Shown: in pieces, positions 35,641-45,239 of the stretch
How positions within the stretch are numbered: position 1 is the first letter of the stretch
How the letters are laid out: every line of letters starts with the position of its first letter
Assembly (NCBI GenBank): GCA_039090855.1
Contig: CM076997.1
Location: 163,524,709 to 163,588,708 of the forward strand
Direction of reading: 5' to 3'
Origin: Macrothele yani
Lineage: Eukaryota; Arthropoda; Arachnida; Araneae; Macrothelidae
DNA length: 64,000 nucleotides
Notes under the pieces: generated by a model
The model's database searches: none
What the model was told of the DNA's origin: nothing
Seen by the model: only the letters and a program-made list of their open reading frames with translations
Position numbers and translations under genes: made by a program

Positions 35641-36107
35641 AGGCCGTAGGCCAAACACAACATCCATGACTCACATTTTTTTCAAATCCAGGCCCATCTA
35701 ATCCGTAGGTCACACAGCATCCATGACTCACGTATGTTTCGAATGCAGACCCATCTAGGCCGTAGATCACACAGCATCAATGACTCACCTATATTTCGAA
35801 TCCAGACACATCTAGGCCGTAGGTCAAACACAGCATCCATGACTCACCTATGTTTCGAATCCAGACCCAACTAGGCCATAGGTCACACAGCATCTATGAC
35901 TCACCTATGTTTCGAATCCAGACCCATCTAGGCCGTAGGCCAAACACAGCATCCATGACTAACCTATGTTTTGAATCCAGGCCAATCTAGGCCGTAGATC
36001 ACACAGCATCCATGACTCACCTATGTTTCGAATCCAGACCCATCTAGGCCGTAGGCCAAACACAGCATCCATGACTCACCTATGTTTTGAATCCAAGCCC
36101 ATCTAGG
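35584..36107. repeat. 58-bp satellite amplified from the SINE interior, nine copies
   Basis: Each unit reads like GCCGTAGGCCAAACACAGCA, then TCCATGACTCACCTATG, then TTTCGAATCCAGACCCATCT. The first part equals the SINE body (GCCGTAAGACAAACACAACA in the copy at 33299-33524), and TTCGAATCC is its B-box core. Units are 56-60 bp; a short form with GTCACACAGC and a long form with GCCAAACACAGC alternate irregularly. Confidence 0.92.
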
Positions 36108-36118
36108 ATGAGAGGCGG

Positions 36119-36346
36119 GCCGCCCCGGTGGCGCAGTGGTCTAAGCGATGGCTTCTGATCATTCGTACGGACGGGGTCCGGGTTCGAATCCCGGTGAGGC
36201 ATGGATGTTGTGTTTGTCTTACGGCACTGGCTCTCTCCCTTCCCTGGAACCAGTGGCCCTAAATTAGGGACGGGCGACTGCTTATAGCCCATTGAGTTGC
36301 TCACGGTGGTCGTTAAACCTCCAATCAAAAAAAAAAAAAAAAAAGT
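36119..36346 (+). mobile_element. tRNA-derived SINE, family 1, young copy with 11-bp duplication
   Basis: 228 bp with head GCCGCCCCGGTGGCGCAGTG, A box TGGCGCAGTGG, perfect B box GGTTCGAATCC, body and A18-type tail. The 11-mer ATGAGAGGCGG flanks it at 36108-36118 and 36347-36357. It landed at the exact right edge of the SINE-derived satellite. Confidence 0.94.
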
Positions 36347-36357
36347 ATGAGAGGCGG

Positions 36358-36849
36358 CTTAACTTCGCACTTACACCGGATCAGTTGAGAGGGCGTGTCT
36401 TGCTCATGAAATTTGCATTCGCACTGCTGCTGTAAACCTTTGCATCCCATACTATGGACAACCGAATAATAAAAGATTCTGTTCAAATAGTGTTACTATT
36501 TGTGTTGCAGTTTGAACAAACAGCAGTGTATTTACCCAGGTATTCCGTGCGCGGAAGCTCTAATACTGTCTTATTTACATCATAGCAATTTTCTTGCAGT
36601 AGCTGAAGGATGCTGCTTGTTTCCAACGTAGTTTTACAAAACATCCATGTCAATTATATCGAAATCCGAGTAACAATCATAAGACTAGACTACATGCTGA
36701 TTCCGCAATTCGAATAGGAAGTAGGGAAACAGGATTTTCTCATATGTTGTGTTCGCTCTAGTTGTGATGCGCCACTAGACTAACAAAGAACACCTCAGCC
36801 GTTATTCGGAGTTCTGGATTGTTTTTTTGGATTACATTCTTCTGTTTAT
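36358..36849. other. no gene seen
   Basis: Nothing recognised before the Penelope-like element, whose 5' limit is uncertain. Confidence 0.3.
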
Positions 36850-38470
36850 TCGAAGCTAGGAAATGCATTCAGCATTTGCAAAATTTTAAAATGACAGTTT
36901 AAAGTAAGCTCCACACAGGCTATCGAAGGACTGTGGTTGCTTCAGCCAAAATCACAGCCCTTCACTTCGGCATCCCTTGACGTGGTCTCGTTGTACCCTA
37001 ATGTACCAGTCGAAGCTACGCATCAGATTATTGAGGCAAAACTTGCTGATTCCCGTATTCAAATTTCTGAAATTGATGCAATTATGAACGCACTTTGATT
37101 TGTTAAGAAACGTTCATATTTCAAATTTCAAGTCAGCATTTATCAACAGTTGGAGGGCTCCCCAATAGGTGCCCCCCCCTATCAGCTGTATTAGCTGAAT
37201 TTCTTTTACAGCTCATTGAAAATCAGGTTATTAGTTCCTTTCCACACCGTCCATTGCTTTACTTAAGGTACGTTGACGACATCCTGGTTGCATGGCCTCA
37301 CAGCCGGAATGATTTACACTTGTTCTCCAACAAATTATCATCCCAGTTCCCAACCATCAGGCTCACGATTGAATTTGAAAATGATAATTGTTTACCATTT
37401 CTGGATATTCTTATTAATAAGAATTATAATTGCAACTGTATCGCCACCAGTGTATATAGAAAACCTTGTCATTCCCGAGTTATTATTCCAATTTTCTCAT
37501 CACATCTAAAACAACACAAGTTGTAAACATTGTTCTTTTTGTTCAGAAGAGCACATTCATATTCGTCAACCCCCGAACTCCTACAACAAGAAGTTAAATA
37601 CATTTTTAATTTAGCTGAGCAACACGGATATTCTAAATACCTGACTAGTCAGGTATTTAGTAAAGTCAAATATGCCCTGAATACTACTTTGTCAAGAGAT
37701 TCTAATCGTAACACTAAATATGTGGGCTCCATGCAGTATAATCCACTTTTAACAAGAACCTTATCACACCTTTGTAAACAACATGATGGGAAATTTGGGT
37801 TACAATCACGAAACCTTTTTTCAGTTGTTCGAAAAGATCGTAAACAATGCTGTAGTGGGGATCAATGGGGTATCTACAACATCCCGCTACTTCAGGCAGC
37901 CACAGGACAAATTGCCTCAAATTATTTCGGTTTCACAAAACGCAATCTTGGATTAGGGATTAAAAAACATAAATACAACATTAAAGCAGGCATGTATAGT
38001 ACATTCGTAGCCAAATATGTACTCCAAAGCAATCTTAATCCAGATTGGAGTAATTCAAGAATTATTCATACTCCTAGCAACCTCAGGGACATATTAATAA
38101 GCGAAAGTGTGTATATAGAAGCTTCCAGTGTACAATGTTGTAATGAACATAGCCCCTATGAATTGCACAATGCATGGCAGTCACTAATTAAATCTGTTAA
38201 TTTTAAATTGTGACTTTTGTTTGAGATGCTATGTTCATCCCTGCCCACCCCACCTCATTCTTCAGTCATTGTAATATGTTTTTCCTCACTTACCATTAAG
38301 CATGCTGTGTACGCAACTATTTGACGCATACGAAATGTTATTGGCTCTTACGCCTCCCATTGCTTCCCACAATGCCATAATCTATGCTATATATAGATTG
38401 AATGTGTTTTTGTTCAATACATCTGCGGATGAGGTAGCCGCTGCCTCGAAAGTGCTCATACACATATGGT
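36850..38470 (+). mobile_element. Penelope-like element, 5' truncated
   Basis: RT and GIY-YIG order identify the Penelope class. The copy begins before motif A and ends in a noncoding tail with a GATGAG...CGAAA phrase near 38429-38452, of the kind found in Penelope-type terminal regions. Exact ends are not fixed. Confidence 0.85.
36935..38213 (+). pseudogene. Penelope-like RT / GIY-YIG protein pseudogene
   Basis: RT motif A reads ASLDVVSLYPNVPVEA, motif B EGSPIGAPLSAVLAEF, and motif C LRYVDDILVAWPH, followed by FLDILINKN and SVYRKPCHS. A later block GIYNIP, then NYFGFTKR and KKHKYNIKAG, is a GIY-YIG endonuclease with YIG changed to YFG and the usual catalytic Arg missing. Lesions: a TGA near 37096, a frame change at the C8 run 37171-37178, and a TAA at 37524-37526. 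In this class the RT and the nuclease copy and insert the element; here neither is likely to work. Confidence 0.88.
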
Positions 38471-38771
38471 TTTAATTGTATATATTTTTCATCTTTTATC
38501 ATTTAATCGTGCCAAAGACGGTAATCGTTCGTATCAGTGATTCATTCTTGCACGAGTCTTCAAATCTCATTGTTTAAAAGTATTTTTAATAAAAACATTT
38601 CTGAATATTATCAGAATGCTCAACACAATTTCAGAATTGATCAACAATGAATGCACATGTAAGCTTTGCTATATGTATTGCATTATTTCTATTCATTTAG
38701 TTTAATTTCAGCTTCATTGCGCCTGTGGTCATTCGTTTTACACTCAATATAAAAGAGATGTCGTGCTACTA

Positions 38772-39018
38772 AATCACAATACGAAATAACACACCATCTA
38801 AGCACGATTTATTATAAAAAACGAAAACTATTTACAGATTTAAAACACTAGCACTTTCGTAGTGCCGTTCACTCCATCATCAGATGGAGTGAACGGCACT
38901 CACTCCATTTGATGAGGGAGTGAACGGCACTCCGAAAGTGCTAGTGTTTTTAATCTGTAAATAGTTTTCGATTTTTATAATAAATCGTGCTTAGACGGTG
39001 TGTTATTTTATATTGCGT
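38772..39018. repeat. nested palindrome with ~105-bp arms, Penelope-like end sequence
   Basis: The left arm from about 38772 (AATAACACACCATCTAAGCA, ACTATTTACAGATTTAAAAC, ACTAGCACTTTCG) is the near-perfect complement of the right arm ending at about 39018. The centre holds three more copies of GGAGTGAACGGCACT in both directions. Each arm carries a GATGA...CGAAAGTGCTAGTG phrase. It looks like two element ends joined head to head. Confidence 0.85.
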
Positions 39019-39075
39019 TTTACACTCGTTTTTGATCTCTTTGCATACAACTGTGAGGAATTGATATTGCACATG

Positions 39076-40338
39076 CACTGTATTGACAGAAGTCCCCGGA
39101 CACCACTTCAAAAGCAAATAACGGATCCGCTGCGTTATTAACATGCGCGGTACAGCTGCAAACAGTATAAAAATAAGCCTGCAGATGACCGCGATCATAT
39201 CGCACTCTTAGCTTGAGTGAAAATGTCGCGGCGTTGGAGAACGGACTTCGAGAAACGAAAGATTGTTGGGTGGTATATTGGTGGGTTGTCCATAAGAGAA
39301 ACCGAGAGGCCTTTATACATACCCAATTCAACTGTTTGGGATGTACTGAATAAGTGGGAAGACACATGATGTGCCTGAAGCAGCCAAACGTACCGGCAGA
39401 CCAAAGAAAACCAGTGATAGAAGATGTCGACGCCTCATGAGAGTCGTTGCATCTAATCGACGGAGTACTGCACAAAACCTCAGTGTACAGGTGAGCAAAA
39501 ATGTTGGAACCCCGGTATGTAGACGTACCATTTGCAAATAATTTCACTCCATGGGTTACTGGGGTCCTGCGGCTGCTCATAAGCTTTTCATCTAAACTCG
39601 AAATGCTAATCATCGTTTAGCAAAGTTTAAAGAGCATTTATCGTGGACAGTACATCAATGGAAATGGGTCCTATGGACTGGTAAATCCAGATACATGATC
39701 CATCAGTCTAATGGCCGTGTGTGGGTATGGCGGCAGCCCGGGAAACGCTATTTACCACAGTGTTCCACGGTCAAGTTTTTTACCACTGTTCCTACGGTCA
39801 AATTTGGAACTGGCAGTGTGGTTGCGTGGTTTTTTTTTTCGAGGTATGGTCCCGGCCCATTGGCTATCGTCGGCAAACCTGTTAATCAGCACGTCTGCCT
39901 CGATATTCTGGATAATTATGACTTACCAATTGTGTGGCAATACTATGGAACCTAGCCTTGTTGGTATCAGCAAGATAATGCACCGAGACTTACAGCAAGG
40001 ACTGTTACGGCCTGGTTTGTGGATAATTCTGTTTCGTATGTAGACTGGCCATCACAAAGGCCTGATGTTAGTTCCATAAAGAGCCTTTGGATGAATTAGA
40101 GCGCCGCATAAGAAGTTTGAAACCAAGGCCAACTACTAAGCAACAGTCAGCGGCAGCATTATGTACTGAATGGAAGCGCATACCTATCGCTGTGTTCCAA
40201 AACCTTGTCGAAAGCATGTCTCGAAAGATCAGTGCATGCATTAAGGCCAATGGTGGACCGACACCGTGCCAATGTATGTCAATAAATGCTATGTTGAGTT
40301 TCTCTTCAAGGTGTGCAGTGACCTTTGTCAATATAGTG
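39076..40338 (+). mobile_element. Tc1-like element, family A copy 2, complete ends
   Basis: Left end CACTGTATTGACAGAAGTCC and right-end complement CACTATATTGACAAAGGTCA. The right flank is TA; the left flank is now TG. At 40221-40233 it has the uninterrupted site that in copy 1 received the LINE. Confidence 0.93.
39223..40265 (+). pseudogene. Tc1-like transposase pseudogene (family A copy 2)
   Basis: The start ATG at 39223 gives MSRRWRTDFEKRKIVGWYIG, then the helix-turn-helix block GLSIRETERP, with stops soon after. The first catalytic motif reads WTGKSRY where copy 1 has WTDESRY, so the first Asp is Gly. The second motif QQDNAPR keeps its Asp. The third reads SSIKSLW instead of NPIEHLW, so the last Glu is Lys. 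The C-terminus NLVESMSRKISACIKANGG is readable to about 40265. Inactive. Confidence 0.88.
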
Positions 40339-40830
40339 TACATTGAGAAGCCATTTTGTAAGTATATCCCTCCTCGTCACAAAAACAGCTCATTCCAATT
40401 TGTAACAAGCCAAATGCGCACGTTATCCCCTACACATTGTGCCGAACATTTCTGCGACCATCGTTTACTGTCGATTGAGGATCGTAATAAGGAAAATCCT
40501 TAATCTGAATTGAAAGTTAGCTCCAGGCGTGCTGATTGGACCATTTCTCAAATGGCCGTTCTTCTGGGATTTTCAAACGCAAACCTAGTAGGTAAGGGTT
40601 TGCTGTGTATGGTGTGACACCCGAAAAGCTTTCCCTATCGGCTATCCGGAGTACGAAAACAGCTGGAAGATCAAGAATGTTAAAAATGACACCAAATTGA
40701 ATCGTGTATACAATCATCAGAGTCGCAAGCCTGGAAATCACCGCAGAATCAAATATTGATTTGCCGAGTGTCATATGCCAACGCCCCACGTATCGAATCA
40801 CATCGCGAATGAGCTACAACAGCTGACGCC
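40339..40830. other. no gene seen
   Basis: Probably includes the decayed 5' part of the next Tc1-like element, but no motif can be placed with confidence. Confidence 0.3.
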
Positions 40831-41545
40831 CATATCGAGTGCCAGTGCTGTCAGTGCAGAACAAGAAATCGCCCCTCCAATGGGCGTAGTATCATCGACA
40901 CTAGACTGCTAAGCATTGGAAAAAGGTCATCAGGACGGAAAAACAAGGTACCTCTTGCACCATGCGAATGACAGAATCCAAGGTTCGCTCAAGTAACAAG
41001 AGGCCAAGACATCATCCGACCGGGTGTCAAAAGTACACAACAATGGATGTTGCATTCTGGAGTTCGAAATTGGTTCATGAAAAATAATTGGACCCATGGT
41101 ACTTGTCGAAGGACATCTGAAGGGCACAGCGTTTCTGAATACCGCTACGGATAAAATTCATCCATTCATAGGTAAGAAGAACGAAATTATTTCCTTTATG
41201 GCCGTTGATGAACAGAGTCATTCCCTCGTGGCTGAAGTTTATCCCCAAAAGGATGGACGATAACACACCATGTCATCTGTCAAAGTTGGTTGACGAGGGG
41301 TTTAATAGAAAACGTATAAGAAACCTTCATTAGCCAGCACAGTCACCGGATCTTAATCACATAGAAAATCTGTGGAGGAGATTGAAGCAAAAGATACGTT
41401 AACAACGGCCTACATCTAAAACAGATTTAATTAAGTCTTTAAGGGCCGTATGGTATTGTGTTATCACCAATGAACAGCTAGAGAAGCTCATTAGTTCCGT
41501 GCCAAGAAGATGCACTTTGTTACTAAGAAACCGTGTTTATCCAAT
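40831..41545 (+). pseudogene. Tc1-like transposase pseudogene (family G)
   Basis: Readable blocks are VLVEGHLKG near 41100, NTPCHLSKLVDEGFNRKRIR near 41262-41320, and PAQSPDLNHIENLWRRLKQK near 41336-41390, which keeps the third catalytic Glu. The tail SLRAVWYCVITNEQLEKLIS continues to VPRRC and NRVYPIKY at about 41550. This is the C-terminal half of a Tc1-like protein in several frames. The first catalytic motif was not found. Its right end merges with the hairpin at 41547. Confidence 0.8.
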
Positions 41546-41546
41546 T

Positions 41547-41607
41547 AAATATTAAAGCGTATGTTTCTTGTTGAGTATTTCAACAAGAAACATACGCTTT
41601 AATATTT
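41547..41607. repeat. perfect 28-bp hairpin with 5-nt loop
   Basis: AAATATTAAAGCGTATGTTT continuing to CTTGTTGA (41547-41574), loop GTATT, then the exact complement at 41580-41607. It overlaps the last codons of the Tc1-like remnant, so a piece of that sequence was duplicated in inverse orientation. Confidence 0.93.
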
Positions 41608-42268
41608 ATATCAAGTGTCCTGTTATTTCAAGTGTCCTGCAGGTTTCAATAATGTACTGTACCGTAATTTTACCTTAAATGTATTGTACACTAATTTCAG
41701 AAATTCCACCATTTTTTGCTTTTTTATGACTAGACGCTCTACATTTGCTTGTAACTTCACTTCTGTTACTGGTACTAACATTCTGTAAGACTATATGACA
41801 TCAGCATAGAACTTTCTTTAAAATGATGTATAATATGTTTTCTTGACTTAACCATTTCGCTGTATAAGTTGACTTCAACATCAAAAGTTGACTTTCGGTC
41901 TACCGGTGCAGAACTTTTTGCCACGACTGTAGTATTTTTTCTTAGGGCCGGCTTCAAGCAGTCTATTGTAAAGGATAAAACGAACCAACAATAAGGGCCT
42001 GCCAGAAGGAATCCCTGTAACACATACCCGGTACATCACACTACGAGGTTGAACTTAACTTTTGTTCTGAATGATTACCATTAATCTCGTCTTGTTACTA
42101 TCATATAAAACGTTTCTGCAACATTTTTTAGCCGAGTCAAAAGGGAATTAGGTGATCTATGGTAATATTTATGCTTTGTTTAGTGCATGAATTGAACGTG
42201 ACGTAGGTACATGCAAAACCTACCGAAAGATGAGATACCTGTACTTAAGAGGTTCCTATTTTTTTACA
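41608..42268. other. no gene seen
   Basis: Nothing recognised apart from a doubled TCAAGTGTCCTG phrase at 41613-41640. Confidence 0.3.
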
Positions 42269-42455
42269 TTTAATCTCTTTTAAAAATATTAAATTTCAAA
42301 TCTCTTGTCAAATATTAAATTACAAATCTCATCTCAAAATATTAAATTACAAATCTCATCTCAAAATATTAAATTTTGAATATCTTCTCAAAATATTTCA
42401 AATCTCCTCTCAAAATATTAAATTTAAAATATCTTTTCAAAATATTATATTTAGG
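42269..42455. repeat. AT-rich tandem repeat, ~28-bp unit
   Basis: About six units like CTCAAAATATTAAATTACAA followed by ATCTCATCT, with drift between units. Confidence 0.85.
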
Positions 42456-44184
42456 CATTTATCTTTACATTGATACTAGATAGGGAAGAAACGTTATAAC
42501 TAAGTAAATGTAAAACATTTAGCATAATGATTTAAAACCGTATAATGTATTTTACTTAATAATTTTCAGACCTATAATGATATTTAATTTTTGTTCCCAA
42601 TCTAGTGAATAGAACTCTTCAGGAAAAGCATCCTCATCAGAGCAGTTTCGGTCGCATTCCTTTTTTTGAGCGTAATTTAACTACTTGCGTTATCTTAGTT
42701 GACGTAATTTTAGCTTCAGAAGCCCTTTGCCTTTAATGGTGTCGTCCTTTATTCGTTAATTACTCCTATTACGCCACTTTTTATTTTCCGCTGAATATAA
42801 TGTAACCCTAAGCGCACCCGTCTGTAATAAGAGAAACTGTTTTTTGCTTTTACTGACAGAACATTCGTAAATTACTCAGGGATCCGAACTCATTTTGATT
42901 GGTTTTGTTCTGAAATGTCCTCGCTCGTATTTGATTATTCAGTTCCTTCCCACTATTACTCAAGTCCTATTTGAATGTATAAGTCAAAGCGCAGTGTTGA
43001 ATTGCCAGAAATCATTCCTATTTTGCAATCAGAGAGGCTGATATTTAAACGCCATTCGTAATGAATCACTTTGCTAATTTCCAAAAATCTGAAAAGGAAG
43101 TTTAAAAGCATGGAAGTTGAAAGGACGCCGTTCGTTATGGTGAACGTTAATTGGTGTAATTTAAGAAGAAAATTGTATTCGTTGGGTAATGGCGGAAGTT
43201 AGGATATGCCATCTCATCAGTGAAAACTTCATTTCAAGGAAACAATTTCCTCTGAACAATTATTAAAGTGAGCACACAAATCCATTATCGCATTCAGCTC
43301 CACATATTTTTTTTCATTTTGCAAAGGCAGAAACATTAAAGTAACATTTCTAAAAGCAACGATAATGTAATCTGTAAATACGCATATGTGTAATTTCTTT
43401 TAATCACTTTAGTTACTTTTTCTTCAATTTTAACAAGCTAAAAATGTTAATTTATCGTAATAAACACACTGGCCAAAAAATTACAAACCCTATTCACAGA
43501 GAACAAATGCCAATATATGCAAATGTGAAAATTACATGGACATCTTATACAATAACTCATAACTATTTTAAATAAGAGAGACAGTGGCGCACCTACGGAG
43601 ATGGTCCAATGGCTATGAACCTGCCTTATACAGTAGTAATAATAATTGTCCTAAGGTTGAAGTTGTGTGTTATAAAGTGTTGGACGAAGTGGGAGAAAAC
43701 ATCCAAAGAAACTTTACTTTCGTACTGCAGAAAAGATTTACTCAATCTTTACACACCTTTATGTAGATGGCAACCTTCACTTGAAACAGTTCCCCATGTA
43801 TTAATCAAATCACACTGACACAGACTCGGAGAAACGAATACATGGGGTGAGAGTTACGTTAGGTTAGTTAAGATCATCCCGAAATGTTCAAGTCTTCATC
43901 CAAACTGCTCCCGAGATATTCATTGAAAACACTGGCCACACGGGCGTACGGGCAAACGAAAAACGCCATAAAGTCTAAACTTGGTGTGAAAGTTTTGTCA
44001 GGTCCTTAAAAGACATCCAGAATATTTCAAACCGTCTCAAACTATTCCCAAGAGCCGATATATTAAAAAAAAATAGGCAAATGAGCGGACAAACTGGCAT
44101 ACGGACAACTAACGTGGTGCCTGGCGTAAGGGTTGTTTGTTGCCCCTATCCTAGAAATTTCAATTCACCACCTCAAATCGTCTG
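42456..44184. other. no gene seen; possible transposon end at 43470
   Basis: At 43470 the sequence ACACTGGCCAAAA recalls a Tc1-like terminus and is matched in inverse orientation at about 48360-48372. No transposase lies next to it. The rest is unrecognised. Confidence 0.35.
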
Positions 44185-44305
44185 ACACGTATTCCGCGTC
44201 AAGCTGTCGCTGTAATCCTTTACGAGGATTACAGCAATCCGCGTCAAGCTGCCGAATATCCGCGTCACGCATTCCGCGTCAAGCTGCTGCTGTAATCCGC
44301 TATAA
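44185..44305. repeat. short CCGCGTCAAGCTG repeats with small hairpin
   Basis: ATTCCGCGTCAAGCTG recurs three to four times, and GTAATCCT-TTACG-AGGATTAC forms an 8-bp hairpin at about 44211-44231. A related ATATCCGCGTCAGGATG lies at 47390, beyond the large array. Confidence 0.7.
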
Positions 44306-45051
44306 TCCTTAATAATTTTGCGAGTTAGTATGTATCTTATTAAAGGACGATGAGTCAATGAGTGTATACATAAAATATTGAAAACAAAGACAATTCCTTT
44401 TGTCTCCTCCACTGACAAACCTCTACATGCTACCCTGAAGGGAGAAACCAAAATCTGTCGGAAGTCGAAAATGGTCTGATGATAAATTTATATTTAGCGG
44501 GAGCCACTATTAGCAAAACCAAAGGAATTATTCATTTCTCAAAAGCAACCATTTCAAAGACGTTTATCGACTTGATGAGAAGTTGATTTTCAATATACAA
44601 AGGCCATAAATGTGGCAAATAAACTAGATTTAAAAAGCGTAATGGTCGTGCAATGTGCACGGCGAACAAGTCTTCCATAAAGGGAAAATGTCTGCTGAAT
44701 TTATCCCTTTAACCGATTGCAACGAATTAACTTGAGGTTAGTAAAATGGGTTGAAATGAACCTGAATGAATATATTCGGTGTCTAAGAAGTGAGTCGAAC
44801 GCAGCTGGAACGAGTGAACCTATGCATCATAAATGTTTGCTTTCCCCTTAGCTTTTTTGTTACTCAAAGTACTCATTTAAGGAGATGACTGAACCTAATA
44901 CTTTTTCACTTACTGACTGCTGACGGTTAACTTAAACAAGTACATAGTCTTTCCCTGTCAGAAAGGTCGGCAGTATTATTATTCTATTTTTTAAAATTTT
45001 CTATACTAAGATACAAACAAGAAAGATGACACCGAATTTTCGGGTGTAATA
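44306..45051. other. no gene seen
   Basis: No recognised feature on either strand. Confidence 0.3.
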
Positions 45052-45066
45052 AGCACGTCTTTTGAA
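45052..45066 (+). repeat. 15-bp inverted repeat bounding the array (left)
   Basis: AGCACGTCTTTTGAA; its exact complement lies at 47308-47322, just outside the far end of the satellite array. Confidence 0.6.
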
Positions 45067-45239
45067 TCCGTTCTGACGCAAATTAAATTTATGAAAGCTA
45101 TTCAAAATCAATGGATCCGGTATGGAAAACAATAGATCTGACCAAAGAAAGAAGACTTTTAGTCGGGTTTTAAATCCCTCAGATACTGCTGTAAACGGAA
45201 TCGTGAGCTTACGAACTCTTAGAAACAGAGGTATCAACA

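Noticed and set aside
35584..36107. CRISPR-like array of regularly spaced repeats
   Set aside because: Whole units repeat with no unique spacers, and the unit is derived from an adjoining SINE in animal DNA.
36119..36200. A tRNA gene on the strength of A and B boxes
   Set aside because: The sequence is the head of a SINE with A-tail and target duplication; the cloverleaf is not complete.
38424..38457. A confirmed hammerhead ribozyme in the Penelope-like tail
   Set aside because: The core reads CGGATGA rather than CTGATGA and stem II pairs only if shifted, so kept as a lead only.
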